Assembly: GCA_021800795.1 (NCBI GenBank)
Contig: JAJYYO010000008.1
Span: 1-64,000 of the forward strand
Reading direction: 5' to 3'
Length of the DNA: 64,000 nt
Source: Pseudomonadota bacterium
Lineage (GTDB): Bacteria > Pseudomonadota > Gammaproteobacteria > Burkholderiales > Gallionellaceae
This document shows, in pieces, positions 1 through 8,081 of this stretch. Numbering within the stretch: the stretch's first letter is position 1; each line of letters starts with the position of its first letter. The position numbers were made by a program, and so were the translations under genes. The notes beneath the pieces were generated by a model, which was given only the letters and a program-made list of their open reading frames with translations, did no database searches and was not told the DNA's origin.

Positions 1-13
1 TTTTTGTCAGTCA

Positions 14-134
14 AACGGGCATGGCAACGGCCACCCCACATCATGAAACTTGCCATGCCCGTTCCCTCACCCCCGTTCCCCCTCTCCCGGAAAGCGAGGG
101 GTACGGTTCGTCGCTTCGCGAGTTTCACGTTAAC
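14..134. repeat. Dispersed palindromic repeat, copy 1
   Basis: A 13-bp perfect inverted repeat (14-26 and 51-63, built on ACGGGCATGGCA) is followed by a C-rich stretch and ends in a segment reading GAGTTTCACGTTAAC. The reverse complement matches both ends of the segment at about 8310-8480, which lies inside a P-type ATPase gene. A short related piece occurs at 57119-57143. The repeat sits downstream of the VIT gene and contains no credible gene. Confidence 0.7.
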
Positions 135-187
135 TGATTATTAAACGACGCTTGCAAGCGCCAGATACATGACCGGGTGCGTCACGT

Positions 188-883
188 TCACGCCAGCGTA
201 CCGAACAGCGCCCCGACCCCTGCGGTCAACGCCATGGCCAGCACCCCCCAGAAGGTGACCCGCATGATGCCCTTCATCATGGATGCGCCGCCCGCGTATG
301 CTGCCAAACCGCCCAGCACGGCCAGAAAAATGAGTGCGGTGACTGAAACAAGTGGTATCAGACGTGTATGGGGGGCGAAGGCTGCAACCAGCAGCGGCAT
401 GGCTGCGCCCGCCGCAAATGAGCCTGCCGACGCGACAGCCGCCAGCAGGGGGCGCGCTGCAAACGTGTCGTAAATACCCAGCTCATCGCGGGCATGCGCA
501 TCGAGTGCATCGTGTTTCATGAGTTGCGCAGCGACCTGCTGCGCGAGGGCTGCATCCAGCCCGCGGGCCATATAAATCGCGGCCAGTTCCCGATGCTCTC
601 CCTTGTCGTCGGCTTCAAGCTCGCGGCGTTCGAGTTCGAGTTCGGCCTGTTCGCTGTCGGCCTGTGAATGGACGGACACGTATTCACCGGCAGCCATCGA
701 CATGGTTCCCGCAACCAGCCCGGCCAAACCTGCGACCAGGATGCCTGCGTGCGTCGCATGGGCTGCCGCGACGCCCAGCACGAGACTCGCGGTGGAAACG
801 ATACCGTCGTTGGCGCCCAATACCGCTGCGCGCAGCCAGCCGATGCGCTGTGTGCGATGACGTTCCCTGTGACGTACAGCCAT
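188..883 (-). CDS. VIT family (Ccc1/VIT1-like) metal ion transporter
   Basis: A roughly 231-residue inner-membrane protein of the VIT1/CCC1 family, whose members move Fe(II) or Mn(II) across membranes. The family motif AAVLGANDGIVS follows a short basic N-terminus, then come hydrophobic helices with GTMSMAAGEYVS. A hydrophilic Glu-rich segment (SEQAELELERRELEAD) matches the metal-binding cytosolic helix of VIT proteins. Three further membrane helices end the protein. The ATG at 883 is preferred over the one at 904 because an AGGAG ribosome binding site lies 9-14 bases before it. Substrate is inferred from the family only; iron or manganese export fits the other metal transporters nearby. Confidence 0.88.
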   Translation of the reverse strand: MAVRHRERHRTQRIGWLRAAVLGANDGIVSTASLVLGVAAAHATHAGILVAGLAGLVAGTMSMAAGEYVSVHSQADSEQAELELERRELEADDKGEHRELAAIYMARGLDAALAQQVAAQLMKHDALDAHARDELGIYDTFAARPLLAAVASAGSFAAGAAMPLLVAAFAPHTRLIPLVSVTALIFLAVLGGLAAYAGGASMMKGIMRVTFWGVLAMALTAGVGALFGTLA

Positions 884-920
884 CCTGCGATCTCCTTGCC
901 GCACTGCTATGGATAATCAA

Positions 921-1658
921 TCAATTCGATGCAGCCTGCCGGTAAAACAGCGTCAATTGTTTGTGGACAGCGGGACAGTATTTTTTCAGAACTTCGGGCG
1001 CCGTAAAAAAATATTCGCTCAATACCGCGAAAAATTCTGCCGGGCTGGTGGCAGCATAAGGATTGATATGCGTGGATTTCCCGTGCGCGAGTTGCAGGCA
1101 CAATGCATCGTAGGCGCAACTCCAATCCTCTGACCACTTAATCCGACTCATGCCTGAACGCAATGGCGGCATGCCATTTGCCGCCCCATTGAGGCCATCG
1201 AGCTTATGTGCGAACTCATGCAACACGACATTATGACCAGCTTCAAAGTGATAGCTGTCCCGCTCCACGTCATCCCATGACAAAATCACCGGGCCGCGCA
1301 ACCATGCTTCACCGCTTAAAACGGCCGCATCGTCATGCACCAGACCGATCGCATCACTTTGAGCATGATGCACGCGAAACGCACCCGGATAGAGGATGAC
1401 TTCGACCCAGCCGTCGAAATAGTCCACGCCCAGATTCAGGATCAGCAAACAGGCCTGGGCGGCCACCGTCAGGCGCATCGACTGCGTCACCTCAAAATCC
1501 TGCGCGCCGGTTATTGATTTCCGATCGAGGAACCAGGTTGTCATCTCGCGCAAGTAAGCCATTTGCACCGCATCCAGCCCGCGCAACACCCGTATGCGAC
1601 TCGTCACTCTTTGCCAGATGGCATGAGGTATCGGGTGACGTTTAAGCATCCTGCGCAT
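921..1658 (-). CDS. mtfA: MtfA-like zinc-dependent peptidase (M90 family)
   Basis: The protein resembles MtfA (Mlc titration factor A), a cytosolic zinc metallopeptidase that in enterobacteria also binds the glucose repressor Mlc. The signature HEFAHKLDGLNG carries the HExxH zinc site and lies about 60% along, preceded by the conserved LSWDDV region; the C-terminal part has the family's PAEFFAVLSEYFF segment. The start is uncertain: ATGs at 1658 and 1649 lack a nearby ribosome binding site, whereas a perfect AGGAGGAGA at 1689-1697 lies six bases before an in-frame ATT at 1682. An ATG at 1772 would add a cysteine-rich tail with no family resemblance. Whether an Mlc partner exists here is unknown. 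Confidence 0.85.
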   Translation of the reverse strand: MRRMLKRHPIPHAIWQRVTSRIRVLRGLDAVQMAYLREMTTWFLDRKSITGAQDFEVTQSMRLTVAAQACLLILNLGVDYFDGWVEVILYPGAFRVHHAQSDAIGLVHDDAAVLSGEAWLRGPVILSWDDVERDSYHFEAGHNVVLHEFAHKLDGLNGAANGMPPLRSGMSRIKWSEDWSCAYDALCLQLAHGKSTHINPYAATSPAEFFAVLSEYFFTAPEVLKKYCPAVHKQLTLFYRQAASN

Positions 1659-1868
1659 TTTCCAGCGTCGTACGGTTAAAATATTACTCTCCTCCTGCCC
1701 GCATTTCTTTTCGTCATGCCCGCACCTTAAGGTTTTCTCATCCCGAACGGAAGCATGACACCTGACTGTCACGCCACATAATCACGGATTCAGATTCGGC
1801 ACATCGCAACATCAACAGATATTGCCCGTCTGACTTTATGCGCTTTTCAGCGGCTAAACCAGCAGCGA

Positions 1869-2396
1869 TCAGCCTATCGTCGTTTCGTGAACGGCAGCCT
1901 CTTCCGCTTTGTTTTGCATCAATATATTCCTGGCACTTTCGACTTCCTGGACGGTTCCATGAACGATGAGCATGAACTTGTCGGCTTTGAGCGCGGTTTC
2001 ATAACGAAGAACACTATCCTTGGGAATACCAATGCTCGCCAGTGCGCCGCCAAGAGCAGTAAGCCCTCCGATGACAACCGCAGTTTCCAGTGCGCCGATA
2101 ACCCAGCTTACCAGCGGGCCACCGACCATGACCGCACCTATCCCCGGGATGATGAAGAACGCCGAGCCGAAAAGGATGCCCCAAATCCAACCCCAAAACA
2201 GTCCAAGCTTGCCCCATGTTGCCATGCGATCTCCGGTATTGTAGTAACCGACCACGTTTTCTTCGGTGTGGTAGTCTTTTCCTACCACAGAAAGTTTCTT
2301 CATATCGAAACCAGACTTCTGCAATTCTTTTACTGCGCTTTCGGCATCCTGGTGATTGCCAAACAGTCCAACTGCCAGCTTGTTTTTTTCAGTCAT
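1869..2396 (-). CDS. General stress protein 17M-like / DUF1269-like membrane protein
   Basis: A 175-residue protein with an N-terminal ferredoxin-like segment (VGLFGNHQDAESAVKELQ) typical of the general stress protein 17M-like domain. It is followed by a long Gly-rich hydrophobic stretch (about residues 65-120, with GSAFFIIPGIGAVMVGGPL) and a C-terminal segment that again has the alpha/beta look (KADKFMLIVHGT). Members often sit with stress genes in Proteobacteria; biochemical role unknown. It is divergent from the BON-domain gene at 2704, across a 307-base gap. No enzyme motif is visible. Confidence 0.75.
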   Translation of the reverse strand: MTEKNKLAVGLFGNHQDAESAVKELQKSGFDMKKLSVVGKDYHTEENVVGYYNTGDRMATWGKLGLFWGWIWGILFGSAFFIIPGIGAVMVGGPLVSWVIGALETAVVIGGLTALGGALASIGIPKDSVLRYETALKADKFMLIVHGTVQEVESARNILMQNKAEEAAVHETTIG

Positions 2397-2703
2397 AATG
2401 TTTCTCCATGGTTTAATGTGATAAGGATGCCTGTCATTAGACAGGCGACTGTTTCAAGAATAAATGAGGGACAGCAAGCAACCATCGGCTGTTGCACTTC
2501 GAACTTGAATGCGCGTAGGCATTCTTGGATTCCCTGTTCGATAACCAATCTCGAAGCCATGGTATTCAACATGGATAGCCACTCTGAGTCTTGGCATGCT
2601 ACCTGCCTTTTCTCAGACACTTCCGTGCGGTGGCGTACAGATAGCTTTAGTAAATTGCCTGACTATTCATACCCGCACTTCCATTAAATACAAGGAACAG
2701 ATC
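2397..2703. other. Divergent intergenic region, no gene recognised
   Basis: This 307-base gap separates the stress protein (minus) from the BON protein (plus) and should hold both promoters. No confident -35/-10 pair could be chosen by eye. A 75-codon open frame on the minus strand (2393-2620) has no recognisable domain or ribosome binding site and is not called. An AAGGA ribosome binding site for the BON gene is at its right end. Confidence 0.5.
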
Positions 2704-3021
2704 ATGAAAAACAAACTTGCCACAACTTTTATTATTATCAGCACGCTGCTGGCCCCCGTGGTGGCACATGCCGACTCGGAAACAGACAATTCGCATCCCA
2801 TGACATTCGTAAAAGATTCGGTTATCACAACAAAGATCAAGGCCAAACTGGCTGAAGAAAAAATGAGCAGTCTGGCGCATATCAAAGTGGATACAGACCA
2901 AAAGGGCGTGGTCGTCTTGAGCGGGAAAGTCAAAACACAGGAAGAAGCGGATAAAGCCGCCTCAATTGCGCGCGAGACCGAAGGCGTCACGTCGGTCAGG
3001 AGCAAAATTCGCATCAAGTAA
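2704..3021 (+). CDS. BON-domain periplasmic protein
   Basis: A 105-residue protein with a clear Sec signal peptide (MKNKLATTFIIISTLLAPVV then AHA-DSE cleavage context) and one BON domain. The domain shows VITTKIKAKLAEE, the strand-rich VDTDQKGVVVLSGKVKTQEEADKA and the closing GVTSVRSKIRIK, as in OsmY/BON proteins. BON domains bind phospholipid surfaces; the role is probably envelope stress protection. The start follows AAGGA by seven bases. The gene stands alone between the divergent stress protein and the Nramp-related transporter. Confidence 0.88.
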   Translation: MKNKLATTFIIISTLLAPVVAHADSETDNSHPMTFVKDSVITTKIKAKLAEEKMSSLAHIKVDTDQKGVVVLSGKVKTQEEADKAASIARETEGVTSVRSKIRIK

Positions 3022-3121
3022 GGACGATTAAGCTCTTACAGCAGATATCCGTAAGGGCTGAGGCTGCCGCTGCATGATGCACGGCCGTTTCTGAAAGCTG
3101 CCCGCTATAACAGGTATCGAT

Positions 3122-4408
3122 ATGACACGCGCAGTAAAACAGGCAGCCAATCAAGACACCGGCTCATGGCTGAAGAAACTCGGCCCGGGGCTGATTACCG
3201 GCGCCGCAGATGACGACCCCAGCGGCATCGCCACCTATTCCCAGGCCGGCGCGCAGTTTGGCTTCAGCATGCTGTGGACGGTATGGCTGACTTATCCGCT
3301 GATGGTCGGCATTCAGGTGGTCAGCGCTAAAATCGGTCGGATAAGCGGCCGTGGCCTCGCTGCCAACATGCGCCAACACTATCCGGCATGGCTGCTATAC
3401 AGCATCATCTGGCTGCTGCTGGTTGCCAATACGATTAATATCGCAGCCGACGTCGCCGCAATGGCGGAAGCCTTGAAGCTGATGGCGGGAGGCCCCACTC
3501 ACTGGTATGCAATCGGCTTCGGCGCGATATCGCTGTTGCTGCAAATATTTATTCCTTACCGACGTTACGTGCGCTTTCTGAAATGGCTGACTCTGGCATT
3601 ATTCGCGTACGTTGCCACCATCTTTGTCGTCCACATACCGTGGACAGAGGTGCTGATCAATACCTTGCTGCCGCATTTATCATGGGAACCGGCCTATATC
3701 ACCACCGTGGTTGCCGTGTTCGGCACCACTATCAGCCCTTACCTGTTCTTCTGGCAGGCCTCCCAGGAGGTAGAGGAACAGCAGGCCGACCCCAAGGCAA
3801 TAGCCTTAAAGGATGCGCCCGAGCAGGCAAGCGCCAACTTTCGCCGCATCAAGATCGACACCTATATCGGCATGGCCTTTTCCAACCTGATCGCATTTTT
3901 CATTATTCTGACGACAGCAGTCACGCTGCATCTGCATGGCATAACCCGGATTCAAACATCCGCACAGGCGGCATCCGCGCTGCGACCGATTGCCGGAGAG
4001 TTTGCCTTCTGGCTGTTCAGCGCCGGCATCATCGGTACCGGATTGCTGGCCATTCCGGTACTGGCAGGCTCTGCCGCCTATGCAATGGCCGGCGCCTTTC
4101 ACTGGCGCAACAGCCTGGAACTGAAACCCAATGCGGCAAAAGGCTTCTACGGCATTATCGCCATATCGACGTTGATCGGCGTCGGACTCTGTTTTACACC
4201 CATCGACCCCATCAAAGCGCTGTTCTGGAGCGCCGTCATCAACGGCGTGATTTCCGTGCCCATCATGGCAGTCATGATGCTGATGGCAGCACGTGCCGAT
4301 ATCATGGGTAAATTCGTCGTTTCGTTCAGACTGAAAGTGCTGGGCTGGCTATGTACAGCCGCCATGGCAATGGCGGTGAGCGCAATGATCTGGTCGCTGG
4401 TCAGGTAA
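3122..4408 (+). CDS. Nramp-related divalent metal transporter
   Basis: A 428-residue polytopic membrane protein of the Nramp fold, opening with KKLGPGLITGAADDDPSGI. Canonical Nramp proteins have DPGN in helix 1 and a Met-containing A-x-x-M-P-H motif in helix 6. Here helix 1 reads DDDPSGI and helix 6 reads FGTTISPYLFFWQAS, so the metal-binding methionine is missing. This matches the Nramp-related branch, some members of which carry Mg2+ or hard metals rather than Mn2+/Fe2+. About eleven hydrophobic segments are visible. The substrate cannot be settled from sequence. It ends convergently with the phospholipase D-like gene. Confidence 0.85.
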   Translation: MTRAVKQAANQDTGSWLKKLGPGLITGAADDDPSGIATYSQAGAQFGFSMLWTVWLTYPLMVGIQVVSAKIGRISGRGLAANMRQHYPAWLLYSIIWLLLVANTINIAADVAAMAEALKLMAGGPTHWYAIGFGAISLLLQIFIPYRRYVRFLKWLTLALFAYVATIFVVHIPWTEVLINTLLPHLSWEPAYITTVVAVFGTTISPYLFFWQASQEVEEQQADPKAIALKDAPEQASANFRRIKIDTYIGMAFSNLIAFFIILTTAVTLHLHGITRIQTSAQAASALRPIAGEFAFWLFSAGIIGTGLLAIPVLAGSAAYAMAGAFHWRNSLELKPNAAKGFYGIIAISTLIGVGLCFTPIDPIKALFWSAVINGVISVPIMAVMMLMAARADIMGKFVVSFRLKVLGWLCTAAMAMAVSAMIWSLVR

Positions 4409-4492
4409 ACGGCGCATAGCAAAACCCGACTGGCGCCTTAACTGCGATGACCGTCAACCAGAACCGCAGTCAGACTCATTTTCAATCGCATG

Positions 4493-6100
4493 TTATAGCT
4501 CATCATCCACGGGCAGCATCGATAAAATATTGGCTTTGACCCTTTGCCAGTCGCTCCTTGCCGGTTCCGTATCGTATTCAACGGCTCTGCCGCCTTTCCT
4601 TGTGCGCCACACCAGACTCGGCTCCATCCCCGCGCCGTTCTGTCGCAATGCCAGCATGTAGGCATTGGCCGGCTGCACCATGGCATCAAAACGCGCAGCA
4701 ATCTGTCGGGCAAGTTCGGGACTGTCTATGATCAGGCCGATCTCGGTATTGAGATGCATCGATCGTTGATCAAAATTCATCGAGCCTATGAACACCCTCT
4801 GCCGGTCAAATACGAACAATTTCGCATGCAGGGAATAATTGCCATAGCGCGATATTGCCCTGGTTTCGCCGCTGCCCCGGGTGTTACCCAGCAGCGAGCG
4901 AATCTCATAGAGCTCCACACCACTCTCCAGCAGAGGAATCCGATAATGCATGTAACCTGACTGCGCCAGCAATACCGTCGATGATTCGAGTGAACTGGTC
5001 AAAATGCGAACACGCACCTTACGCTGACGCAGATCCCTGAACAACTGCATGCCCGCCTGCCCGGGTATCAGGTAGGGCGTGACCATCAGCAATTCTGACT
5101 TGACTGCGGTAGCAGCATTGACCACCGCCCTGTGCATCAGCATGCCCGCCATCTCGCCGCTTTCCACGTCCTTCTTGTCCGGGCTGTCGTAGATCAGCTG
5201 TGCGTGCGCCCAGATCAGCGGCAGGCGGCCGGAAACGATTCCGCCGAAAGGCTCGCCACTTGCCACCCGTTTCACATAATCAGCCCCGCTCGCTTTTATC
5301 TCTCGACTCTGCTCCTTCAATTCCACGCGCCGCTCTTTCAGGGCAGCACGGGACGGCTTGCCCCCTGCAAGCGCTTCGACCGGGATTGACAACGCATTAT
5401 TCCAGAACTCGTCGAAGCTCGAAGAGAGTTTTTGAGCGATGGGACCGGCTGCAAACACATCGTCGTCGGCAAACTGGGACTCAGGGTCGATCTGGAAGTA
5501 TTGGTCGCCGATATTCCGTCCGCCGATGAGCGCGATGGCATTGTCCACAACGAACAATTTATTATGCATTCTGTAGTCGAGCCGGGAGGCGTCGAACATG
5601 AATTCTGTCGCCCTGAACAGCGTGCTATGGCCTCGATAGGTGAACGGGTTGAATATTCGAATCTCGATCAAAGGATGTGCTGCCAGCTTGGCAATCTGCT
5701 CATCGCCGGCCATGGTTTCTCCATCGTCGAGCAGCACACGCACACGCACACCGCGATCTGCTGCACGCAATACAGCGCCGGTCAGCAACTGCCCCGTATC
5801 GTCCCCGCGAAAAATAAAATACTGAAGGTCCAGCGTTTTTTCTGCGGCATTGATCATCTGCATGCGCATCAGAAAACCGTCGGCGCCTGCCGGAATGATG
5901 CGAAATCCGGAATTGCCGCCATGTTGCCGTCCGGCATCGTCGAACCGGCGGCCAAGACTTGTTGCATCAGGATGAACAAGCGCGGAGGATGCAATTTTTG
6001 GGAAATTCGCCCCGGGAGGAAGCGCCGCGCATCCGCCGAGGAATGCGAGAGTCAATAAGACTAACGACAAGAAAAACCGTTCAGCCATCAAAGTGAACAT
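4493..6100 (-). CDS. Phospholipase D / cardiolipin synthase C-like lipoprotein
   Basis: About 536 residues with two HKD motifs: HNKLFVVDNAIALIGGRN in the first half and HAKLFVFDRQRVFIGSMN in the second. This is the two-lobed phospholipase D catalytic fold. The N-terminus is a lipoprotein signal peptide with lipobox LGGC (about residue 21-24 from the ATG at 6100), so the enzyme is probably anchored in the envelope. The overall layout is like ClsC of enterobacteria, which makes cardiolipin from phosphatidylglycerol and phosphatidylethanolamine. Alternative ATGs lie at 6154 and 6088. The ClsC partner YmdB is not present nearby, so the exact reaction is inferred. Confidence 0.85.
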   Translation of the reverse strand: MFTLMAERFFLSLVLLTLAFLGGCAALPPGANFPKIASSALVHPDATSLGRRFDDAGRQHGGNSGFRIIPAGADGFLMRMQMINAAEKTLDLQYFIFRGDDTGQLLTGAVLRAADRGVRVRVLLDDGETMAGDEQIAKLAAHPLIEIRIFNPFTYRGHSTLFRATEFMFDASRLDYRMHNKLFVVDNAIALIGGRNIGDQYFQIDPESQFADDDVFAAGPIAQKLSSSFDEFWNNALSIPVEALAGGKPSRAALKERRVELKEQSREIKASGADYVKRVASGEPFGGIVSGRLPLIWAHAQLIYDSPDKKDVESGEMAGMLMHRAVVNAATAVKSELLMVTPYLIPGQAGMQLFRDLRQRKVRVRILTSSLESSTVLLAQSGYMHYRIPLLESGVELYEIRSLLGNTRGSGETRAISRYGNYSLHAKLFVFDRQRVFIGSMNFDQRSMHLNTEIGLIIDSPELARQIAARFDAMVQPANAYMLALRQNGAGMEPSLVWRTRKGGRAVEYDTEPARSDWQRVKANILSMLPVDDEL

Positions 6101-6256
6101 GTGAGTTGTATTCTTTTGGCCATGATCAAGCATAACTGCATTTAATGACATCAATCCGTGTCCGCTAACGACATGCAGCCGGTCTCGGCGGTCAGTTCGC
6201 CCGAAGCGGTCGTGGTTGCCCTTGTTGACAGCTCATCAACTTGTTGCGACAGGCTG

Positions 6257-6445
6257 CTAGCGCCGGAAGTCCAGCGGAAAAAAACTGATGCCGGACAATT
6301 GACGGGGCTCATAATACACCGGCGGCGCATAAACGGGTTGTGCATAATTATAACGCCGGCATTCATAATCACGGCGATCGTAGTGAACTTTTATCCGGCG
6401 CCTCGCGATTTGGCAAGTGCCGTTGCATGTTATGGCTGCGGTCTG
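6257..6445 (-). pseudogene. C-terminal remnant of a small exported Tyr/Pro-rich protein
   Basis: In this minus-strand frame, 62 codons end in a natural-looking tail, HYDRRDYECRRYNYAQPVYA followed by PPVYY and GISFFPLDFRR, then a stop. Short secreted proteins of Betaproteobacteria often end in such Tyr-Pro-rich tails. The frame enters directly from the boundary of the MITE-like element at 6446, so the N-terminus, signal peptide and promoter appear to have been lost. No matching N-terminal half was found beyond 6719. Identification is by compositional resemblance only. Confidence 0.4.
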
Positions 6446-6719
6446 CTAGGAGCCTGTCGGACTTGTTTCGCAAGTGCGACGGGGATGATTTTTTTTGTAG
6501 TGCAAGAAGCGGTGAAGCGCCGTTTGGCTGGTCCAAACAAGCAAGCCGCGACGCTGCAATACGAAAAAATCTCCCCGTCCCTGCGGGTTGCCAGCAAAAA
6601 CAGCGTCTGCGGCGTTGCAAATCTTGACAATGGAATGACCATTGCCCGCGATTCGCGCCTTGCAGCCATCTTTTTTTGCTGACAACGCATCTTGTGAAAC
6701 AAGTCCGACAGGCTCCTAG
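6446..6719. mobile_element. MITE-like element with 20-bp terminal inverted repeats and CTAG target duplication
   Basis: The two ends are a perfect 24-bp inverted repeat (6446-6469 and 6696-6719). The outermost four bases are CTAG on each side, which is best read as a 4-bp target duplication, leaving a 266-bp element with ends GAGCCTGTCGGACTTGTTTC. A CTAG target is typical of IS5-group insertion sequences. The interior has no transposase, only overlapping open frames, so the element must be moved in trans by a related IS. It truncates the small gene on its left. Confidence 0.75.
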
Positions 6720-6959
6720 CGGGCCTTTTTCAGGCAGAAAACCACCGCGCAAAGCTTTTGTCCGCCATGAGCCGTCACCATACGCGGTCAACTGTGGCGC
6801 TGCTGTGCGGTAACTCACATAACCCCCAAAAACCGACAAAAACTTATTCATTGACAAAGCACTGCGATTGGGATAGCGTCGAATTGCCTTGAAAAACTCC
6901 TGCAAGTTTGCGGGATGCTGCAATTCCGGCTGAAGGGTGAGCATCAAAAGGGAACGATC
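6720..6959. other. Intergenic stretch right of the MITE-like element
   Basis: About 240 bases with no gene that can be supported. A minus-strand open frame (6369-6947) runs across the element boundary and is rejected as a composite artefact. The right end carries an AAGGGA ribosome binding site for the gene starting at 6960. Confidence 0.4.
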
Positions 6960-8036
6960 GTGGACATTTCACCTGTCATTCCGTCTTCGAGCTTACAAAG
7001 TATTATCGCTGCAAGCAATTCGCAGCGTGTTGTCTTTTCGATCGTCACACCCGCAACGACGAGTTCGACCAGCGTCGATATTTCAGGACTGGGTCAATTG
7101 CTTTCGTCCGCTTCATTACTGAAAAAAACCATATCAAAAACAACGGGTACCGACAGTTTTTCCGCCGTGCTCGCTGCTGCGCAGCTATTCGTCGATGCTT
7201 TCAATGGCTTTCTGCAAAGTGACAGCTTGCAAAACTCGTCAGGCGCATCGCTCAGCGATCTGTTGGTACAGGCACTGCATTCACAGGCGACTGATGCATC
7301 TGCGCAGTCGATTCTGACCCAATTATCCGGGATCGGCATCACTTACCAGCCGGCTTTGAACCTGAACAGCACGGCTCAGATGACGGTCGATCTCAAGTCG
7401 CTGCAATCTGCCTACCTGACAGACCAGACCGGCACCCTTGCGCTGCTGACGCAGGCGGCCCAATCAATCGGACAGTCGACAGCAGCCGTGACAACGGGCG
7501 TGACAACAGGCCCGACAATGGGTGCTGCAACGGCTACCCCAACGACAACCGGCGCGAAAAATGCAACGGACACGGCATCGGGTGTGATGACCGCTGCGGC
7601 AGCGAAGATGGGGATGACAAGCAGGCTGGACACGATTCCGGCTGCGACCGTGTTGTTTTCCACCATCGGCGCAGCAACTGTAACCGGATCGACAGTTGCA
7701 TCAAATGTAGGCGGATTGCCTGTCACACAATCAACAGCGCGCCCGACTGATACGTCTATTGCGACTGCCTCCGCTCAGGCAACGGCAGCAACACAAAACC
7801 CCGCTGCGGCGGCAGTCGCCGGAACACTCGCGCCGACTGCCATACCGCTTGCGAATCCGATCATTGATGCAAGCGACCCCGCCATTGCGGCAGCCATCGC
7901 GGCCTATCACATAGTCGATGGTATATTTGATGTGGGAAAGTCCCTTAACGAGGGGCTGCTGCCTGCCAAATCCAATTATAGCGAAATCTGGCCGGTTGCG
8001 CCGGCCAGCCCGGTCAGTCTCAATCTTCATCCTTAA
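6960..8036 (+). CDS. Orphan Ala/Thr-rich protein with FliD C-terminal-like region
   Basis: About 358 residues starting at GTG 6960, chosen because AAGGGA lies six to eight bases upstream; an ATG at 6915 is less likely. Residues about 70-200 resemble the C-terminal domain of flagellar hook-cap protein FliD: AAAQLFVDAFNGFLQ, then a helical stretch, then LSGIGITYQPALNLNSTAQM and VDLKSLQSAYLTD. In FliD the same layout (FV-x-x-YN, then IGI, then a GtLtlD-like line) is seen. The rest is low-complexity Thr/Ala/Val repeats with no signal peptide. No flagellar genes are nearby. It may be a secreted or surface protein; function unknown. Confidence 0.5.
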   Translation: MDISPVIPSSSLQSIIAASNSQRVVFSIVTPATTSSTSVDISGLGQLLSSASLLKKTISKTTGTDSFSAVLAAAQLFVDAFNGFLQSDSLQNSSGASLSDLLVQALHSQATDASAQSILTQLSGIGITYQPALNLNSTAQMTVDLKSLQSAYLTDQTGTLALLTQAAQSIGQSTAAVTTGVTTGPTMGAATATPTTTGAKNATDTASGVMTAAAAKMGMTSRLDTIPAATVLFSTIGAATVTGSTVASNVGGLPVTQSTARPTDTSIATASAQATAATQNPAAAAVAGTLAPTAIPLANPIIDASDPAIAAAIAAYHIVDGIFDVGKSLNEGLLPAKSNYSEIWPVAPASPVSLNLHP

Positions 8037-8081
8037 CCCATCTTTAACATCAACCGGAAATACCTATGCACGGCAGCAGGA

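Noticed and set aside
2393-2620. Minus-strand frame of 75 codons in the stress-protein/BON gap
   Set aside because: No ribosome binding site or domain; overlaps the start of the stress gene.
6151-6372. Minus-strand frame of 73 codons upstream of the phospholipase D-like gene
   Set aside because: Overlaps the more protein-like Tyr/Pro-rich frame, and its own translation shows no signal or domain.
6369-6947. Minus-strand frame of 192 codons across the MITE-like element
   Set aside because: It spans the element and both flanks, so it is a composite frame created by the insertion, with no ribosome binding site.
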